A DNA stretch of 64,000 bases from contig NZ_JBDOIO010000001.1 of the NCBI RefSeq assembly GCF_039831995.1, positions 124,001 through 188,000 on the forward strand, in the 5' to 3' direction. The DNA is from Paenibacillus pabuli (GTDB taxonomy: Bacteria > Bacillota > Bacilli > Paenibacillales > Paenibacillaceae). The position numbers and the translations under genes are program-made. The first letter of the stretch is position 1. The number at the start of each line of letters is the position of its first letter. The notes below the pieces were generated by a model, which was given only the letters and a program-made list of their open reading frames with translations, did no database searches and was not told where the DNA came from. Of this stretch, positions 35,002 to 44,900 are shown in pieces.

Positions 35002-35313
35002 ATGTATGTTAGTGTAAATGGTGTAAATTATACACTTGAGGAAGCTGAGCGGTTAGGAATTTTAGAGCCTCTCGAGAAGAATGTTGAAACTGATTCAGTG
35101 GCTGATTTGGAATTATTAATCGACACTGAAACTCGATCATTTTCTATACGTATTGGTACTAATGATTTTAAAGACGTGCCAAAGGATGTTATGGTCGACG
35201 TCACTGGGTTCGGTACTTTCAAAGGATGGAAGGATTACATAGAAAGTGAAGGACTCGCTGAAGATGAGGAATTCTTGCAGGAGATTGCTGAAGGGATGAA
35301 ATTATATGAGTGA
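35002..35313 (+). CDS. Hypothetical acidic protein
   Basis: 103 residues from ATG 35002 after AGGGGGGTG. Acidic. Overlaps the next gene by 8 bases. Confidence 0.64.
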   Translation: MYVSVNGVNYTLEEAERLGILEPLEKNVETDSVADLELLIDTETRSFSIRIGTNDFKDVPKDVMVDVTGFGTFKGWKDYIESEGLAEDEEFLQEIAEGMKLYE

Positions 35314-35668
35314 GGTATATACAACAGAAAAATACTGCTTTTATAGTGGCGGGGTGTATCACGACTTTTGCGACCATCCTAAAGTACTGCGTATGTATGG
35401 TGATCAGCCGCCTGAAAATGTGCGTAAAGTTCGATTCACTGCTGACTCTAGTATCGATGATAAACGTAATGGATTCTGGGGATTTTACGAATTCAAAGAT
35501 CAGGATTTTACGTTAGTCTATCAAGGATATACTGTACTTAGTATATGTTTCCCTTCTGGTGTCGAAGCAGAGGTTCAACGTAATAAAGGATTCGTTTCCG
35601 GTTTACGTTTGGAGGAAATCGATATCACTAAGGAAGAACAACTTGCAGGTTCTTCTTATAGAGTCTAA
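35306..35668 (+). CDS. Hypothetical protein
   Basis: 120 residues from ATG 35306. Aromatic-rich, not recognised. Confidence 0.62.
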   Translation: MSEVYTTEKYCFYSGGVYHDFCDHPKVLRMYGDQPPENVRKVRFTADSSIDDKRNGFWGFYEFKDQDFTLVYQGYTVLSICFPSGVEAEVQRNKGFVSGLRLEEIDITKEEQLAGSSYRV

Positions 35669-35702
35669 TAACTTACCTAATTCACTAATAGGAGTGATAA
35701 TT

Positions 35703-35906
35703 ATGAACGATTATCAAAAATTGCTTTCCGATGAAGCGCAACGCCTTGGAATTACTGTTGAGGAAGCTACTAAACTTGCTGCGGCATGCTTGGCAATGTC
35801 CTCTGATGCGCAGCTGAGACTCTACAACAAAAGTTTCAAGATTATTGATAAAGAACACTTAGTACGACGTGATATCCGACGCAATACATCAGAAATAGAC
35901 GAATAA
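35703..35906 (+). CDS. Hypothetical small helical protein
   Basis: 67 residues from ATG 35703 after TAGGAGTGATA. Helical (RLGITVEEATKLAAACLAM). It sits 21 bases before a PemK-like gene, in the position of an antitoxin. Confidence 0.64.
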   Translation: MNDYQKLLSDEAQRLGITVEEATKLAAACLAMSSDAQLRLYNKSFKIIDKEHLVRRDIRRNTSEIDE

Positions 35907-35927
35907 TAAAGTTAGGAGAGATTGGAT

Positions 35928-36269
35928 GTGAGATACAATGTAGGAGATATTGTCTATGTCGAATTACCGGCAGGTGACGGTAAAACTAAAGTACGACCTG
36001 CCGCTGTAGCAGGTACATACCATGACGCAATAGAGTTTGTGTTTCTATATGCTATAACTTCACAGTATGACGAGTATAACATTTATCACAATATTTACAG
36101 ACACCCCATTAGCTTTTGGCAATCTGCTGGGTTGGTCAAAAAATCATATATAAAAGTTGGGGAAATATTCACGGTCGGAGCCGAATTCATCTCTGATATC
36201 GGTGGGCACTTAATCGACGAAGACTATGAGAACTTCCTCTCAGTTATCGATTACTCGCGTATTATTTAG
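35928..36269 (+). CDS. PemK/MazF-like protein
   Basis: 113 residues from GTG 35928 after TTAGGAGAG. YNVGDIVYVELPAGDGKTKVRPAAV followed by FVFLYAITSQ matches the N-terminal SH3-like barrel of PemK/MazF-type mRNA interferases (GDIV, K.RP). The conserved C-terminal part is less clear. The upstream 67-residue gene could be its partner. Toxicity is inference. Confidence 0.6.
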   Translation: MRYNVGDIVYVELPAGDGKTKVRPAAVAGTYHDAIEFVFLYAITSQYDEYNIYHNIYRHPISFWQSAGLVKKSYIKVGEIFTVGAEFISDIGGHLIDEDYENFLSVIDYSRII

Positions 36270-36280
36270 GGGGAATAACT

Positions 36281-36853
36281 ATGACAAAATATTCGAATCT
36301 TCTTTACACAGGTAGATTTCAACCTCCTCATCTAGGGCATTGTTCTGTAGTTGACAAAGGACTTGAATTAGCTGAAAAGGTGATTATTGGTATTGGATCG
36401 TCTCAGATTGATGGTATTCAATCCCCATTCACAATTCGTAATCCTTTACCCGCTGAACTTCGGGCAAAGCTCTGGCATGATATTTACGGTGATTCAGTTG
36501 TAACTGTACTTATTCCTGATAGAACTCATGAAAATGATAATAACGGTGAATGGGGCAGGTGGTTACTTGACTATGCTAAGCAGGGATACGGAGCAGACAT
36601 TCAAGGACTCATCTACTCTGATGATGAGGGTCGATCTGATTGGTTCTATCCAGAAGATCAAGCAAACCTGGAATTTGTAGTATTGCAACGTAACGCTGTA
36701 GTTGATATTAGCGCAACCCAGCTACGAGAAGCAGTTGCAATTGGAGATTTTACTACTTATGCTGCTTATACACATGTTAATACGCATCACCGTTTCGAGG
36801 AAATTCAGCATTACTTATGGCAGCACGAATACTATCAACAATTAAGACAATAA
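36281..36853 (+). CDS. Nicotinamide-nucleotide adenylyltransferase-like protein
   Basis: 190 residues from ATG 36281 with AGGGGGAAT upstream. YTGRFQPPHLGH contains the HxGH nucleotidyltransferase motif, and DISATQLREA the ISxTxxR motif. The length and the GRFQPPHxGH form resemble NadM/NadR-type NMN adenylyltransferases, which make NAD from NMN and ATP. Such enzymes on phages can restore NAD after depletion by host defences; here that is inference. Confidence 0.8.
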   Translation: MTKYSNLLYTGRFQPPHLGHCSVVDKGLELAEKVIIGIGSSQIDGIQSPFTIRNPLPAELRAKLWHDIYGDSVVTVLIPDRTHENDNNGEWGRWLLDYAKQGYGADIQGLIYSDDEGRSDWFYPEDQANLEFVVLQRNAVVDISATQLREAVAIGDFTTYAAYTHVNTHHRFEEIQHYLWQHEYYQQLRQ

Positions 36854-36885
36854 TATGTACAGTAAATTTAGGGAGTTGAATAACT

Positions 36886-37182
36886 GTGTTCGACATTACC
36901 AGGAAAGCTAGGGCTATCCCTCACAAATTTAAGGAAAGCGGAAAATTGCAGGTACAGCCTTATGGAAATAGCGAGCGCTTAGTTATTCCAGTTTGCCGCA
37001 AGAAACTCGAGGATTATCATATCTACGTTCATAAAGAATGGGAAGGAAATGGTTTCGGTCACTCAAGTTTAATTATTATCTGGGAGATTGCAACAAGTAC
37101 TGCATATGTAGTAAATACATCAACTACATTCAGTGAGATGGTCAGATATTTGGAGCAGGCCCAATTGGGTAAGCGAAAATAA
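36886..37182 (+). CDS. Hypothetical protein
   Basis: 98 residues from GTG 36886 after AGGGAGTTG. Basic, beta-rich. Not recognised. Confidence 0.6.
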   Translation: MFDITRKARAIPHKFKESGKLQVQPYGNSERLVIPVCRKKLEDYHIYVHKEWEGNGFGHSSLIIIWEIATSTAYVVNTSTTFSEMVRYLEQAQLGKRK

Positions 37183-37196
37183 TTCAATAACTCCGG

Positions 37197-37264
37197 AATC
37201 CGTTCATTTAGATTAAGTATTAGTAGAGATACTGATGCGGGTCTAAAATGAGCGGATTTTTACG
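37197..37264 (+). terminator. Long terminator hairpin
   Basis: AATCCGTTCATTTAGA pairs almost fully with TCTAAAATGAGCGGATT, the loop contains AGTAT/ATACT, and TTTT follows. Confidence 0.75.
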
Positions 37265-37305
37265 TTTTAAATCTACAATATTATAATTTTAAAGTCCCTT
37301 AATGG

Positions 37306-37328
37306 TCGTATTAAATATAATATTAGTA
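37306..37328 (+). promoter_or_regulatory. Recurring phage promoter-like motif (TCGTATTAA subtype)
   Basis: TCGTATTAAATATAATATTAG, 34 bases before ATG 37362. Confidence 0.5.
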
Positions 37329-37361
37329 GAGAAAGATAAGATAATTAAAGGGGGTGGCAAC

Positions 37362-37667
37362 ATGAGAGTTTTAAAAAAGGTCGCAGAGGAAGTACAGCTA
37401 ATTCTTATGATTGTCGGTAACGGAATTAGAAGACACGGAGCAGGAATATTTGTTCTTATGGATAACGAAGTTGTTCATTCATATGAAGTGAGGGGTAAAA
37501 ATGGAGAGATAGTCATATTCCGTGTCCTGTTCAGTCCAGAAAACCTTGACTTTCAAGTTGAGCCATCGCCTAGGGCAGCTATAGATTCATCAAATTTACA
37601 GAAAACTGTTGAGGATTTGATCTCCGGGGCTTTTTCCAGAAGTTCACTGTTTAAAACACACGTTTAA
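37362..37667 (+). CDS. Hypothetical protein
   Basis: 101 residues from ATG 37362 after AAGGGGGTGG. Not recognised. Confidence 0.64.
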   Translation: MRVLKKVAEEVQLILMIVGNGIRRHGAGIFVLMDNEVVHSYEVRGKNGEIVIFRVLFSPENLDFQVEPSPRAAIDSSNLQKTVEDLISGAFSRSSLFKTHV

Positions 37668-37678
37668 GGGAGATTTCT

Positions 37679-37987
37679 ATGAGACTTCATTTTGAGTTCG
37701 GATTTCATGTATCACGTTTATCTGAAGAATATTACGGTGGCACTGATGAGTTTGTGGGTCAGCTTAATCGATACCTAGCTGATATTTTAGGTAATACTTC
37801 GTATAAAGTAGTTTTAACATCCAGTGACATACCTATCTTCAGAAATAAAGGTTACATTGAGTCCGATTTAACATCGGTTGATGATATTGATAATGCTTTT
37901 AATGTGATGCACATGTATTTAATGTTCAGTCATGAGTTAGCTGCGCACGATATTTGCACGGCTGAACGAGTCAGATACGATTTTTGA
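37679..37987 (+). CDS. Hypothetical protein
   Basis: 102 residues from ATG 37679 after AGGGAGATT. Not recognised. Confidence 0.62.
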   Translation: MRLHFEFGFHVSRLSEEYYGGTDEFVGQLNRYLADILGNTSYKVVLTSSDIPIFRNKGYIESDLTSVDDIDNAFNVMHMYLMFSHELAAHDICTAERVRYDF

Positions 37988-38104
37988 TATATGCTCAAGC
38001 ATATAGTCTATAATATAAAATAGCACTAAAATTAATCGAAAACATTCTTCACTTAGAAAGGCAAGCAGAACATGTATTAATGTGATTGGAGGTGCATCTG
38101 TAAT

Positions 38105-38155
38105 ATGTATTGGATGAAATCTGTACGCTACGTCGGTATTATTAGGTGCATCTGA
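38105..38155 (+). CDS. Possible 16-residue peptide
   Basis: MYWMKSVRYVGIIRCI from ATG 38105, preceded by GGAGGTG about 10 bases away. The 10-base string GGTGCATCTG occurs at 38090 and again at 38144. The 37988-38199 stretch has no other gene; this may be a leader for the next gene. Confidence 0.3.
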   Translation: MYWMKSVRYVGIIRCI

Positions 38156-38199
38156 CGCCATCTGATCTGACAATGGCGCGGATCAAATAATGATGCGTT

Positions 38200-38496
38200 A
38201 TGCATGGGATAATAGTGTCGGAATACTTCGATGATATCTGTGTATGGGAAAATGAACTCGCTTCTAAAAATATTTCCCGCAAGAATAAGAAGAAAATTTA
38301 TGATCCACTTAAGGATCGGTATTACAAGCACCGTAAGGTACTTCGGGGACGTCCTCGAGTTATGAAAGAAACAAAAGTTAACCGAAAACTCGTGCAAGGT
38401 GAATTTCGCACTCGAATGAAGAATTATCTTTATCACGATTGCGAATTGTCTGTTGTACCTCACGAGTACAGAACTTACGGTTGGAGAACTTGGTAA
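38200..38496 (+). CDS. Small basic hypothetical protein, start uncertain
   Basis: Up to 98 residues. No good ribosome binding site is visible before ATG 38200; GTG 38215 is an alternative. Very basic middle (SRKNKKKIYDPLKDRYYKHR, RGRPR). Possibly nucleic-acid binding. Confidence 0.5.
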   Translation: MHGIIVSEYFDDICVWENELASKNISRKNKKKIYDPLKDRYYKHRKVLRGRPRVMKETKVNRKLVQGEFRTRMKNYLYHDCELSVVPHEYRTYGWRTW

Positions 38497-38509
38497 TACT
38501 ATTATGTCT

Positions 38510-38536
38510 AGCGGTCGCTATTTGACCGCTTTATTT
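38510..38536 (+). terminator. Intrinsic terminator
   Basis: AGCGGTC / GACCGCT hairpin followed by TTTATTT. Confidence 0.8.
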
Positions 38537-38561
38537 CACTTATTATTGAGGGGGATTTTTA

Positions 38562-39110
38562 ATGAGTTACAATGAATTTCTGGTTATGAGTGCTAAAGAA
38601 TTTATTGATGGACATTTTGAAAACTATATTGCTGAGCGTAAAGCTTTGGGTAATGATTTTATCGCTTACCTGAATGAGCAGTACGAACGTGGATACGTTA
38701 AAGAAGGTAGCGATCTAGGTGAGATTTTCTTCGCTAATATCGGAACCATTTACTTCGAATTTACTAAAACTCCACTAGGGAATGAAGTATCACGTAAAGA
38801 AATGTTCCCTTACTTTACTCAATTCGCTAAGCAATTTGTTTTACAAGCCGCTATCTCAGCTATCGAACTGATCAATATGCGATTGACTGAAGTTTCCGAA
38901 TCACTAACACATGACGTGAAGTACTATTCTAATATCGATCATGATTGGTCAGATTTTACACACTATCCCGATTTCAAGTTGGCGGAAGGTTTCGAATCTA
39001 TTGACGACAACATTAATGAATTGAAGGAATACCTGAGTATCAAGGATGAAATTCTTGATGTCGCATTGGGTCGGGTAACTGTTAAGGAGATAACTATTAA
39101 GGAGGTTTAA
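38562..39110 (+). CDS. Hypothetical helical protein
   Basis: 182 residues from ATG 38562 after GAGGGGGATT. Acidic, helical. Not recognised. Confidence 0.7.
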   Translation: MSYNEFLVMSAKEFIDGHFENYIAERKALGNDFIAYLNEQYERGYVKEGSDLGEIFFANIGTIYFEFTKTPLGNEVSRKEMFPYFTQFAKQFVLQAAISAIELINMRLTEVSESLTHDVKYYSNIDHDWSDFTHYPDFKLAEGFESIDDNINELKEYLSIKDEILDVALGRVTVKEITIKEV

Positions 39111-39112
39111 TA

Positions 39113-39418
39113 ATGTTTATCTGCGAACCTTGTTTACATGAGAACTTTACAAACGTTGGATTTGCGCAGAGCCGTGGTAATTGTGAGTACTGTGGTAAAG
39201 CTGCTAATTGTTATGATATTGCGTCTAAGTTTTTGGAACCTGTTAATCGTCTTAACCCTTTCTATGTCCATGACATGCAGGGTTATCATTATCTAAGTGT
39301 TCCTGACACATTACCAGAGAACTATTACTGGAATGAAGATAATTTGCTTACATTTAAGGGTAAGCTGTTGATTTATAACGGCGAATACGTTCAACGCTAC
39401 GGCGAACATACTCACTAA
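39113..39418 (+). CDS. Zinc-finger-like protein
   Basis: 101 residues from ATG 39113 after TAAGGAGGTTT, two bases after the previous stop. CEPCLHENF and CEYCGKAANC form two CxxC knuckles near the N-terminus, likely one zinc site. Function unknown. Confidence 0.65.
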   Translation: MFICEPCLHENFTNVGFAQSRGNCEYCGKAANCYDIASKFLEPVNRLNPFYVHDMQGYHYLSVPDTLPENYYWNEDNLLTFKGKLLIYNGEYVQRYGEHTH

Positions 39419-39435
39419 CACCATTGGAGGACATC

Positions 39436-39792
39436 ATGTTAAATGTGAATACGGTAATATATGATATTGTAAGACCCAAATACGGCGGTGCTTTGGTAGT
39501 AGGGTATTTGGTTAAGAATGAAAGTACGGGTGTTATTGTTGGTAAGACTCATGATGAAATCATCGCTGAGTTCTACAACGGTTTCATGTACTGTAACTTT
39601 GGTAATATGGACGCAGGTGGTGTATTCTTCCCTGGAAGTTCACGCATGATTTACGAAGAACAAGCACATGATTTCCAACTTTCGAAAAAACTACAGCTTA
39701 ATCTGGATTCGGCTGAACCTGAGGGAATTATTGTTCAGGGCTATCTGAAAGTTGATGGACTACAGCCTCCTGAATCACAGCTGAATAAATAG
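39436..39792 (+). CDS. Member of the four-gene paralogous family (divergent)
   Basis: 118 residues from ATG 39436 after TTGGAGGACA. VVGYLVKNESTGVIVGKTHDEIIAEFYNG matches the N-terminal part of the 19013 family; the C-terminal segment differs and is shorter. Confidence 0.62.
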   Translation: MLNVNTVIYDIVRPKYGGALVVGYLVKNESTGVIVGKTHDEIIAEFYNGFMYCNFGNMDAGGVFFPGSSRMIYEEQAHDFQLSKKLQLNLDSAEPEGIIVQGYLKVDGLQPPESQLNK

Positions 39793-39805
39793 AGGTGGTC
39801 ACCTT

Positions 39806-40276
39806 ATGTTTAAGAAGGATGTAAAGGTGGGCGAAGAGTATTTTTGTCAGTATGGGACTGCAGATTCACATATAATTCGATGTGAAGGATTAAACGGTCA
39901 CTTTGAAAATTATATTCGTGCCAAAAGCCGATATCATTATAAAACATACGATCTTGATGCTAAGCAGATAATCCCTAATCCCAAAAAACTACAGAATATC
40001 TACTGGCAGATTATCACATATGCTAACGCGTACTTGGAGAATCCTTTATGTCTTGTCGAAGTACCTGAGACTATTCAAGTTGGAGCACATAATGTTGTGA
40101 TTCACTCTGTTGAGGGTGACAATATGTGCATTTTCGATTCTTACGGGATCTTACGTCATTATGACATTCGGAAATATCACGAAGTTGTTGAGGATCGTAT
40201 CTTGACCTATGGTGAGCAGTGTACTCTGGGTCATTTTCTAAGCACAAACGACGAGATGAAAAATTTATGTCAGTGA
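39806..40276 (+). CDS. Hypothetical protein
   Basis: 156 residues from ATG 39806 after AGAGGTGGTC. Not recognised. Confidence 0.66.
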   Translation: MFKKDVKVGEEYFCQYGTADSHIIRCEGLNGHFENYIRAKSRYHYKTYDLDAKQIIPNPKKLQNIYWQIITYANAYLENPLCLVEVPETIQVGAHNVVIHSVEGDNMCIFDSYGILRHYDIRKYHEVVEDRILTYGEQCTLGHFLSTNDEMKNLCQ

Positions 40277-40313
40277 TGTATAAAAATTGTACATCGGGCA
40301 ATAATAAGTATTA

Positions 40314-40475
40314 GATAAGTGAGGGAAGTTCAAATACGTTGATTAACGTTTTGTCAGTAACTTCTTATCTCGTGCTAACGAAAATAGATTACGCTAACGG
40401 CGGTCTTCAGTAGTTTACAGCACGTTGCGATGCAGAGACACCTGTGCCCTGATGTGGCTGGGTGTCTTTATTTTT
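40314..40475 (+). ncRNA. Structured non-coding RNA with terminator
   Basis: GATAA/TTATC and GAAGTT/AACTTC make a stem (40314-40369) capped by ACGTT-GATT-AACGT. CGTGCT (40371) pairs with AGCACG (40419), and AGACACC/GGTGTCT followed by TTTATTTTT (40436-40475) is a terminator. A hairpin GATGTA/TACATC precedes it at 40275-40295. No open frame with a ribosome site exists between 40277 and 40591. Confidence 0.5.
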
Positions 40476-40591
40476 GATTAAATAGGTGATTACAATTAAA
40501 GTCATAAAGATATCGCTAACAATAAGTAAAGTTGAAAAGAAGCGGTACATTTGGGATCGCTAATAATATATTGAAGTTGGGGTGTGTTTAA

Positions 40592-40972
40592 ATGTCAGAT
40601 AGTGCTTACGCTGAGTTTGAGAGAATGCTGATGGACAAGGGTAGTGTCTACTTAAACACTTACAACTCTATTCATACTAATGCTATTATTAATTTTGTTG
40701 AGACGTATGTTGCAGATTCGAGTTATACCATCGTAATACATAGAGATATTCATGATGTAGATACTGTCAAGGAATACTTAAAGTCTCAACCAGATATAAA
40801 CATCTTCCTCGACACGAAGGTTTCAACTACCACATCTAAGAATGAGAACATGCGTATTCTATGGGGATTGGGAAAGTCTACAGGATCGATTGGTTTTTAC
40901 CAAGATATATTCTATAGTAACGCTATCACGGATGCGCTAAGATTGAATGAGTTGGCTCAGATACATGTTTAG
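40592..40972 (+). CDS. Hypothetical protein
   Basis: 126 residues from ATG 40592 after TGGGGTGTG. Not recognised. Confidence 0.64.
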   Translation: MSDSAYAEFERMLMDKGSVYLNTYNSIHTNAIINFVETYVADSSYTIVIHRDIHDVDTVKEYLKSQPDINIFLDTKVSTTTSKNENMRILWGLGKSTGSIGFYQDIFYSNAITDALRLNELAQIHV

Positions 40973-41011
40973 CATATCAACTAGGTAGCGTTAAATTTAC
41001 CTGCTGAGTAA

Positions 41012-41145
41012 GGAATAATAATAGAATCCACAGATACTCACTTTAATTAGGTATAGGTTGATATTCTAGTATTTAGACTATCAATTTTTAATTCAGACTA
41101 TGTAGCGCTCTGGATATAAAATACCTTAAACTTCTTTATTATTCC
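41012..41145 (+). promoter_or_regulatory. Structured leader of the 41165 gene
   Basis: GGAATAATAA (41012-41021) is exactly complementary to TTATTATTCC (41136-41145), which ends just before the GGAGG of the next gene. Inside, TTGATA/TATCAA followed by TTTTT (about 41068-41099) looks like a terminator. This is the layout of a 5' UTR control element; no known riboswitch is recognised. Confidence 0.4.
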
Positions 41146-41164
41146 AAACTACGGAGGTTGGTCT

Positions 41165-41509
41165 GTGGATAAAAACTACGCGCTTCTAAACGTTTTCCAT
41201 ATTAATAAAGATAGCGACAAAGGGATATTTTTGTACCGACAGCTAGATAGATTTTACATCGAAGTATCTGACGCTCACCGATCTTTTGTGATAAAGGAAT
41301 TCCGAACGCGTTTAGCTGCTGACGATATTTATGGTAATGTAATTCAGAACTATATCGGTAGGGTCGGCAGATGTAACAAATTTTCAATAATCGAAAGACT
41401 ACTCATAATTTCAGACATATTACTTTCCAGCAAGTCTCTAATCGAGGAAGGATTAATCCGTAAGGAAATCACGGAAATGGAAAGGAGAAATTTATTTGAC
41501 GATAGTTAG
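41165..41509 (+). CDS. Hypothetical protein
   Basis: 114 residues from GTG 41165 after ACGGAGGTT. Overlaps the next gene by 14 bases. Not recognised. Confidence 0.64.
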   Translation: MDKNYALLNVFHINKDSDKGIFLYRQLDRFYIEVSDAHRSFVIKEFRTRLAADDIYGNVIQNYIGRVGRCNKFSIIERLLIISDILLSSKSLIEEGLIRKEITEMERRNLFDDS

Positions 41510-41831
41510 TGACGATCAATTGGAGAAACTAGCGGAACGGATCAAAGATTTACTTGAGCGGAATGACTTGTGGGAACACGGTAATAGACTCTATTTCAAC
41601 AATAAGGCAGTTTGTGCTGCCTTAGGTGTAATTGATGATATTGATGTGACAAAATACCATGAGTACTCAAATCCGGAGACTATCACTATGATGGTTTATG
41701 GTAGGTTCCAAGAAATTATCAATCATTCAGGTGGACCTATCCTTGAAGAATTCAATCAACTCATTAACGAGTACGGATTTTACTATGAGCAAGGTACTCC
41801 AAGAGATTTATCATTATTTAAACGTCATTAA
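41496..41831 (+). CDS. Hypothetical protein
   Basis: 111 residues from TTG 41496 after AAAGGAGAAA. Not recognised. Confidence 0.64.
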   Translation: MTIVSDDQLEKLAERIKDLLERNDLWEHGNRLYFNNKAVCAALGVIDDIDVTKYHEYSNPETITMMVYGRFQEIINHSGGPILEEFNQLINEYGFYYEQGTPRDLSLFKRH

Positions 41832-41856
41832 CCCTACAATAGTAGGGTTTTCTTTT
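41830..41856 (+). terminator. Intrinsic terminator
   Basis: AACCCTAC / GTAGGGTT hairpin followed by TTCTTTTT. Confidence 0.88.
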
Positions 41857-41902
41857 TGTATAAATTATATTATAAAATTGTGTCGTATGAACATCGCATA
41901 GA

Positions 41903-41931
41903 TTGACATAATTGTCAAATTGTGATATAAT
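41903..41931 (+). promoter_or_regulatory. Consensus host sigma-A promoter
   Basis: TTGACA (41903-41908), 17-base spacer, TATAAT (41926-41931): a perfect match to consensus. The first protein start lies about 350 bases downstream. Confidence 0.9.
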
Positions 41932-44900
41932 TTATTTATAAGGCAGATGGACTGTCTTAGTTTCCTTCTATAAAACCAAACTTACCTCTAAATCTACATA
42001 TCTATTATTTTCAGTTGCACTTCAAGTCCCGCAGAGATAAAACGGCTTCTATTACTGTTTTAACTGCAAAATCTTCAAACTACACTGGTGCCTGAGTTAA
42101 CCTCACTACCGGCAAATACTTTAAATCTCCGCTGCAGATTTAAATCCCATGGCAGGCGAAGTAATCTTCTTATTTTTCAATAGGATCATTATAGATAGGG
42201 TGATGTTCTTAACAGAATGTCACCCTATTCGCCAATTCAGGGGTGGTATTCGTTTGTACCAGTCTTAATTTGGAGGGTGTTGTATTCATGTATACTTGCG
42301 CGTGTAAAAGAACAGCTGACGGTTTCGCTGTATGTCGAATTTCTGGAGACGAAACTCCTTTATGCTCATATTGTAAGGACGCATTGTTCGATAAAATCTA
42401 TTCGAAAAGTACTCATAAATACATTTATAACTCTTCACTCAACTATAACGAAGTCGAGATGAAAACTTCTGATATTGACGCATATAGTTTAACTATCGAA
42501 GATTTTAAAGCGTTAATTGACTATGCTATCAGTATTCGCGATTTCGATTGGGCATCGTATCTGGTAAATTTACGGAACCGAAAAACTGCTAAATAATGTA
42601 TAATGGTTCTCGGATGTGTTCAAAATCCGACATTATCCGATAATTTAATGGTGACATTCCGGGATGAATTTCATTGGTAAATTACTTAGAAATATGGTAT
42701 AATTACACAAAGTAATTTTTGCCAATTGGACTACTCATTAAGAAACGGATTGATACATTATGGGACAATTAAGAATAGTATCTGCCGAAAACCTTCGATT
42801 TTTGATGAAAACTTATAAAGAACCCAGTTTGCCTCGATCAGATCAGGAATGGATAGATCATGGTACTTATTACGCAAATCTCGCTTTGAGAACTTTGCTA
42901 ACTCAAATGCCTGTTGCATCTATTCAAGACGACTGTTTACGTCGAGCCAAACTGGGTTTCACTTTTCACAGTGTGGCACTTTCTTTTTCACGCCCTTATG
43001 GCACATGGACTGAATTTGAAGGTAACTCATTACTTCGATATGTTGAAGCTAGCGATTTATGGCAGAGTCTATTGATGGTGTTCCCTGGTTGTGAACTAGA
43101 TTTTACCTTCCGTGACGTATCCACAATACTACATATTAGTTGGAAAAGTGAATTTGGGAGGTAATTATATGTTCGAGATTGTATGTTTGCGTTGTGGCGG
43201 AGACGAAGTAAATGTCGATAAAAGTGTGGATGGCGTATATATTCAGCGTCGTAATTCAGAATGTGAACACCTGGTAGAATATACATACAGTGAGATACCA
43301 GCTGACTCAGCTGTACCTACGGAATTAAATTAAATATCTAATAGGTATCGCACATATTATTTAATTGATAATGATATGGGGTAGTTAAAAACTAAGGCAC
43401 CTTATAGGGTGTCTTTTTTGATGGGCAGAATATTATCGGATTAATTCTTCAGTCAAGGAGGAGAATTATGATAAACTATACTGACATTGGAATCAATACT
43501 CTGTTACCTCATGAATGTACATTCCTCGAATCTTTTATGTACGACGAAGACTATATGAGCAGACCTGTCGCCTTTGGCGATGAGGCGAACGTTTATATTT
43601 TTGAACGGTTAGCAATAAAATATCGACGTTACGCTATGAATTTAACTAATGAAATTAAAGCCCAGCAGTTAATGGCGAGTGTCTCTGATAACTTCCTGCC
43701 AGTTTACGCTTATGGTGAGAATTTTATTGTTATGCCTTGGGTAGCTGGTACTATACTAGAAGAGTTAAATCCATCTAGTGACTGGTTAAAACAGTTAGCC
43801 AGTGAATTAGCTCCAGCTTTTGTACAGGCAGGCGTGGAACCTAAAGATTTACATCAAGGTAATGTGATTATCGATTATTCAGGTAAAGCATATGTCATCG
43901 ATTTATCTCGGTACTTCATTTACAGCGGAACGGATTCAAAGTATATTCCGCCATTACATGAAATGGAAGAGCACGTTTATAATTCATTAGAAGCCTAGGA
44001 GGATATTATAATGCGATATGTTGAGGAACTAATCAGAGTAAAACGTATTAATAGTCGGGCAGCAAAGTACGTCAGGGAGTTAGTTGGTTCGGAGCGAATT
44101 AGTAGGACTTTAGTTAAAGAAGAGGTTGACTATATCTTCAGCATACTCTCTATTCCTTTTGAAAGTCTCGAAGGACATGACTTGCGTGTGTTTTATTCTC
44201 AGTATGGGTCATCTGGATATAGTTCTACCGTCTTCATTGACGAAGGTGAGATCAGATTTTACACTGCAGAACCTGAAGGTCTAGTCACAAATTCATTTAC
44301 TGATGAGCTAATTTTGTTTGAGGTCATTCATTAAACCCTTGTGACTAAAAATAATCGTTTTAAATAAGTGTTAGTAAAGATAGGAATATTAAATAAAATG
44401 GAGGAAAATATAATGAGCAGTAACGGGATGGGCTGGGTCAATTATGGTGATGTTAATCCTATCGAGAACGGGGGAATTTTCGTACAGCAGGACGGGGCGA
44501 CAACGTTCAAGATTATCAAATTATTTTTCGATGATAATCTAGGTAAAAATGTACTTTGGGATATGTATGTCGATGTCTCCGATAATTGGATTGATCGGAA
44601 GGCTGTTAACGACTACGGAAACTTGCAGCAAAACGCTGTTGACTACGACACTAGACTGGCAATCGAATGTATCAGCTATTACGCACCTGATAATTTTGGC
44701 TGTACAGAAAACGTGTTCCTTGAACTTGAGGAAACAGCCGAATATCTGTCACCATACGGGATTCAGGTTTAGGCGTATTTATACTAATCTAAAGGGGATT
44801 ACAACATGAATGAGGGCACTAATAAAAAGGGTTTAAACCTTAAATTCGTTGGTATTGGATGTCTCGGATTAATTGTCATCGCTATCATTATTGCAGTAGT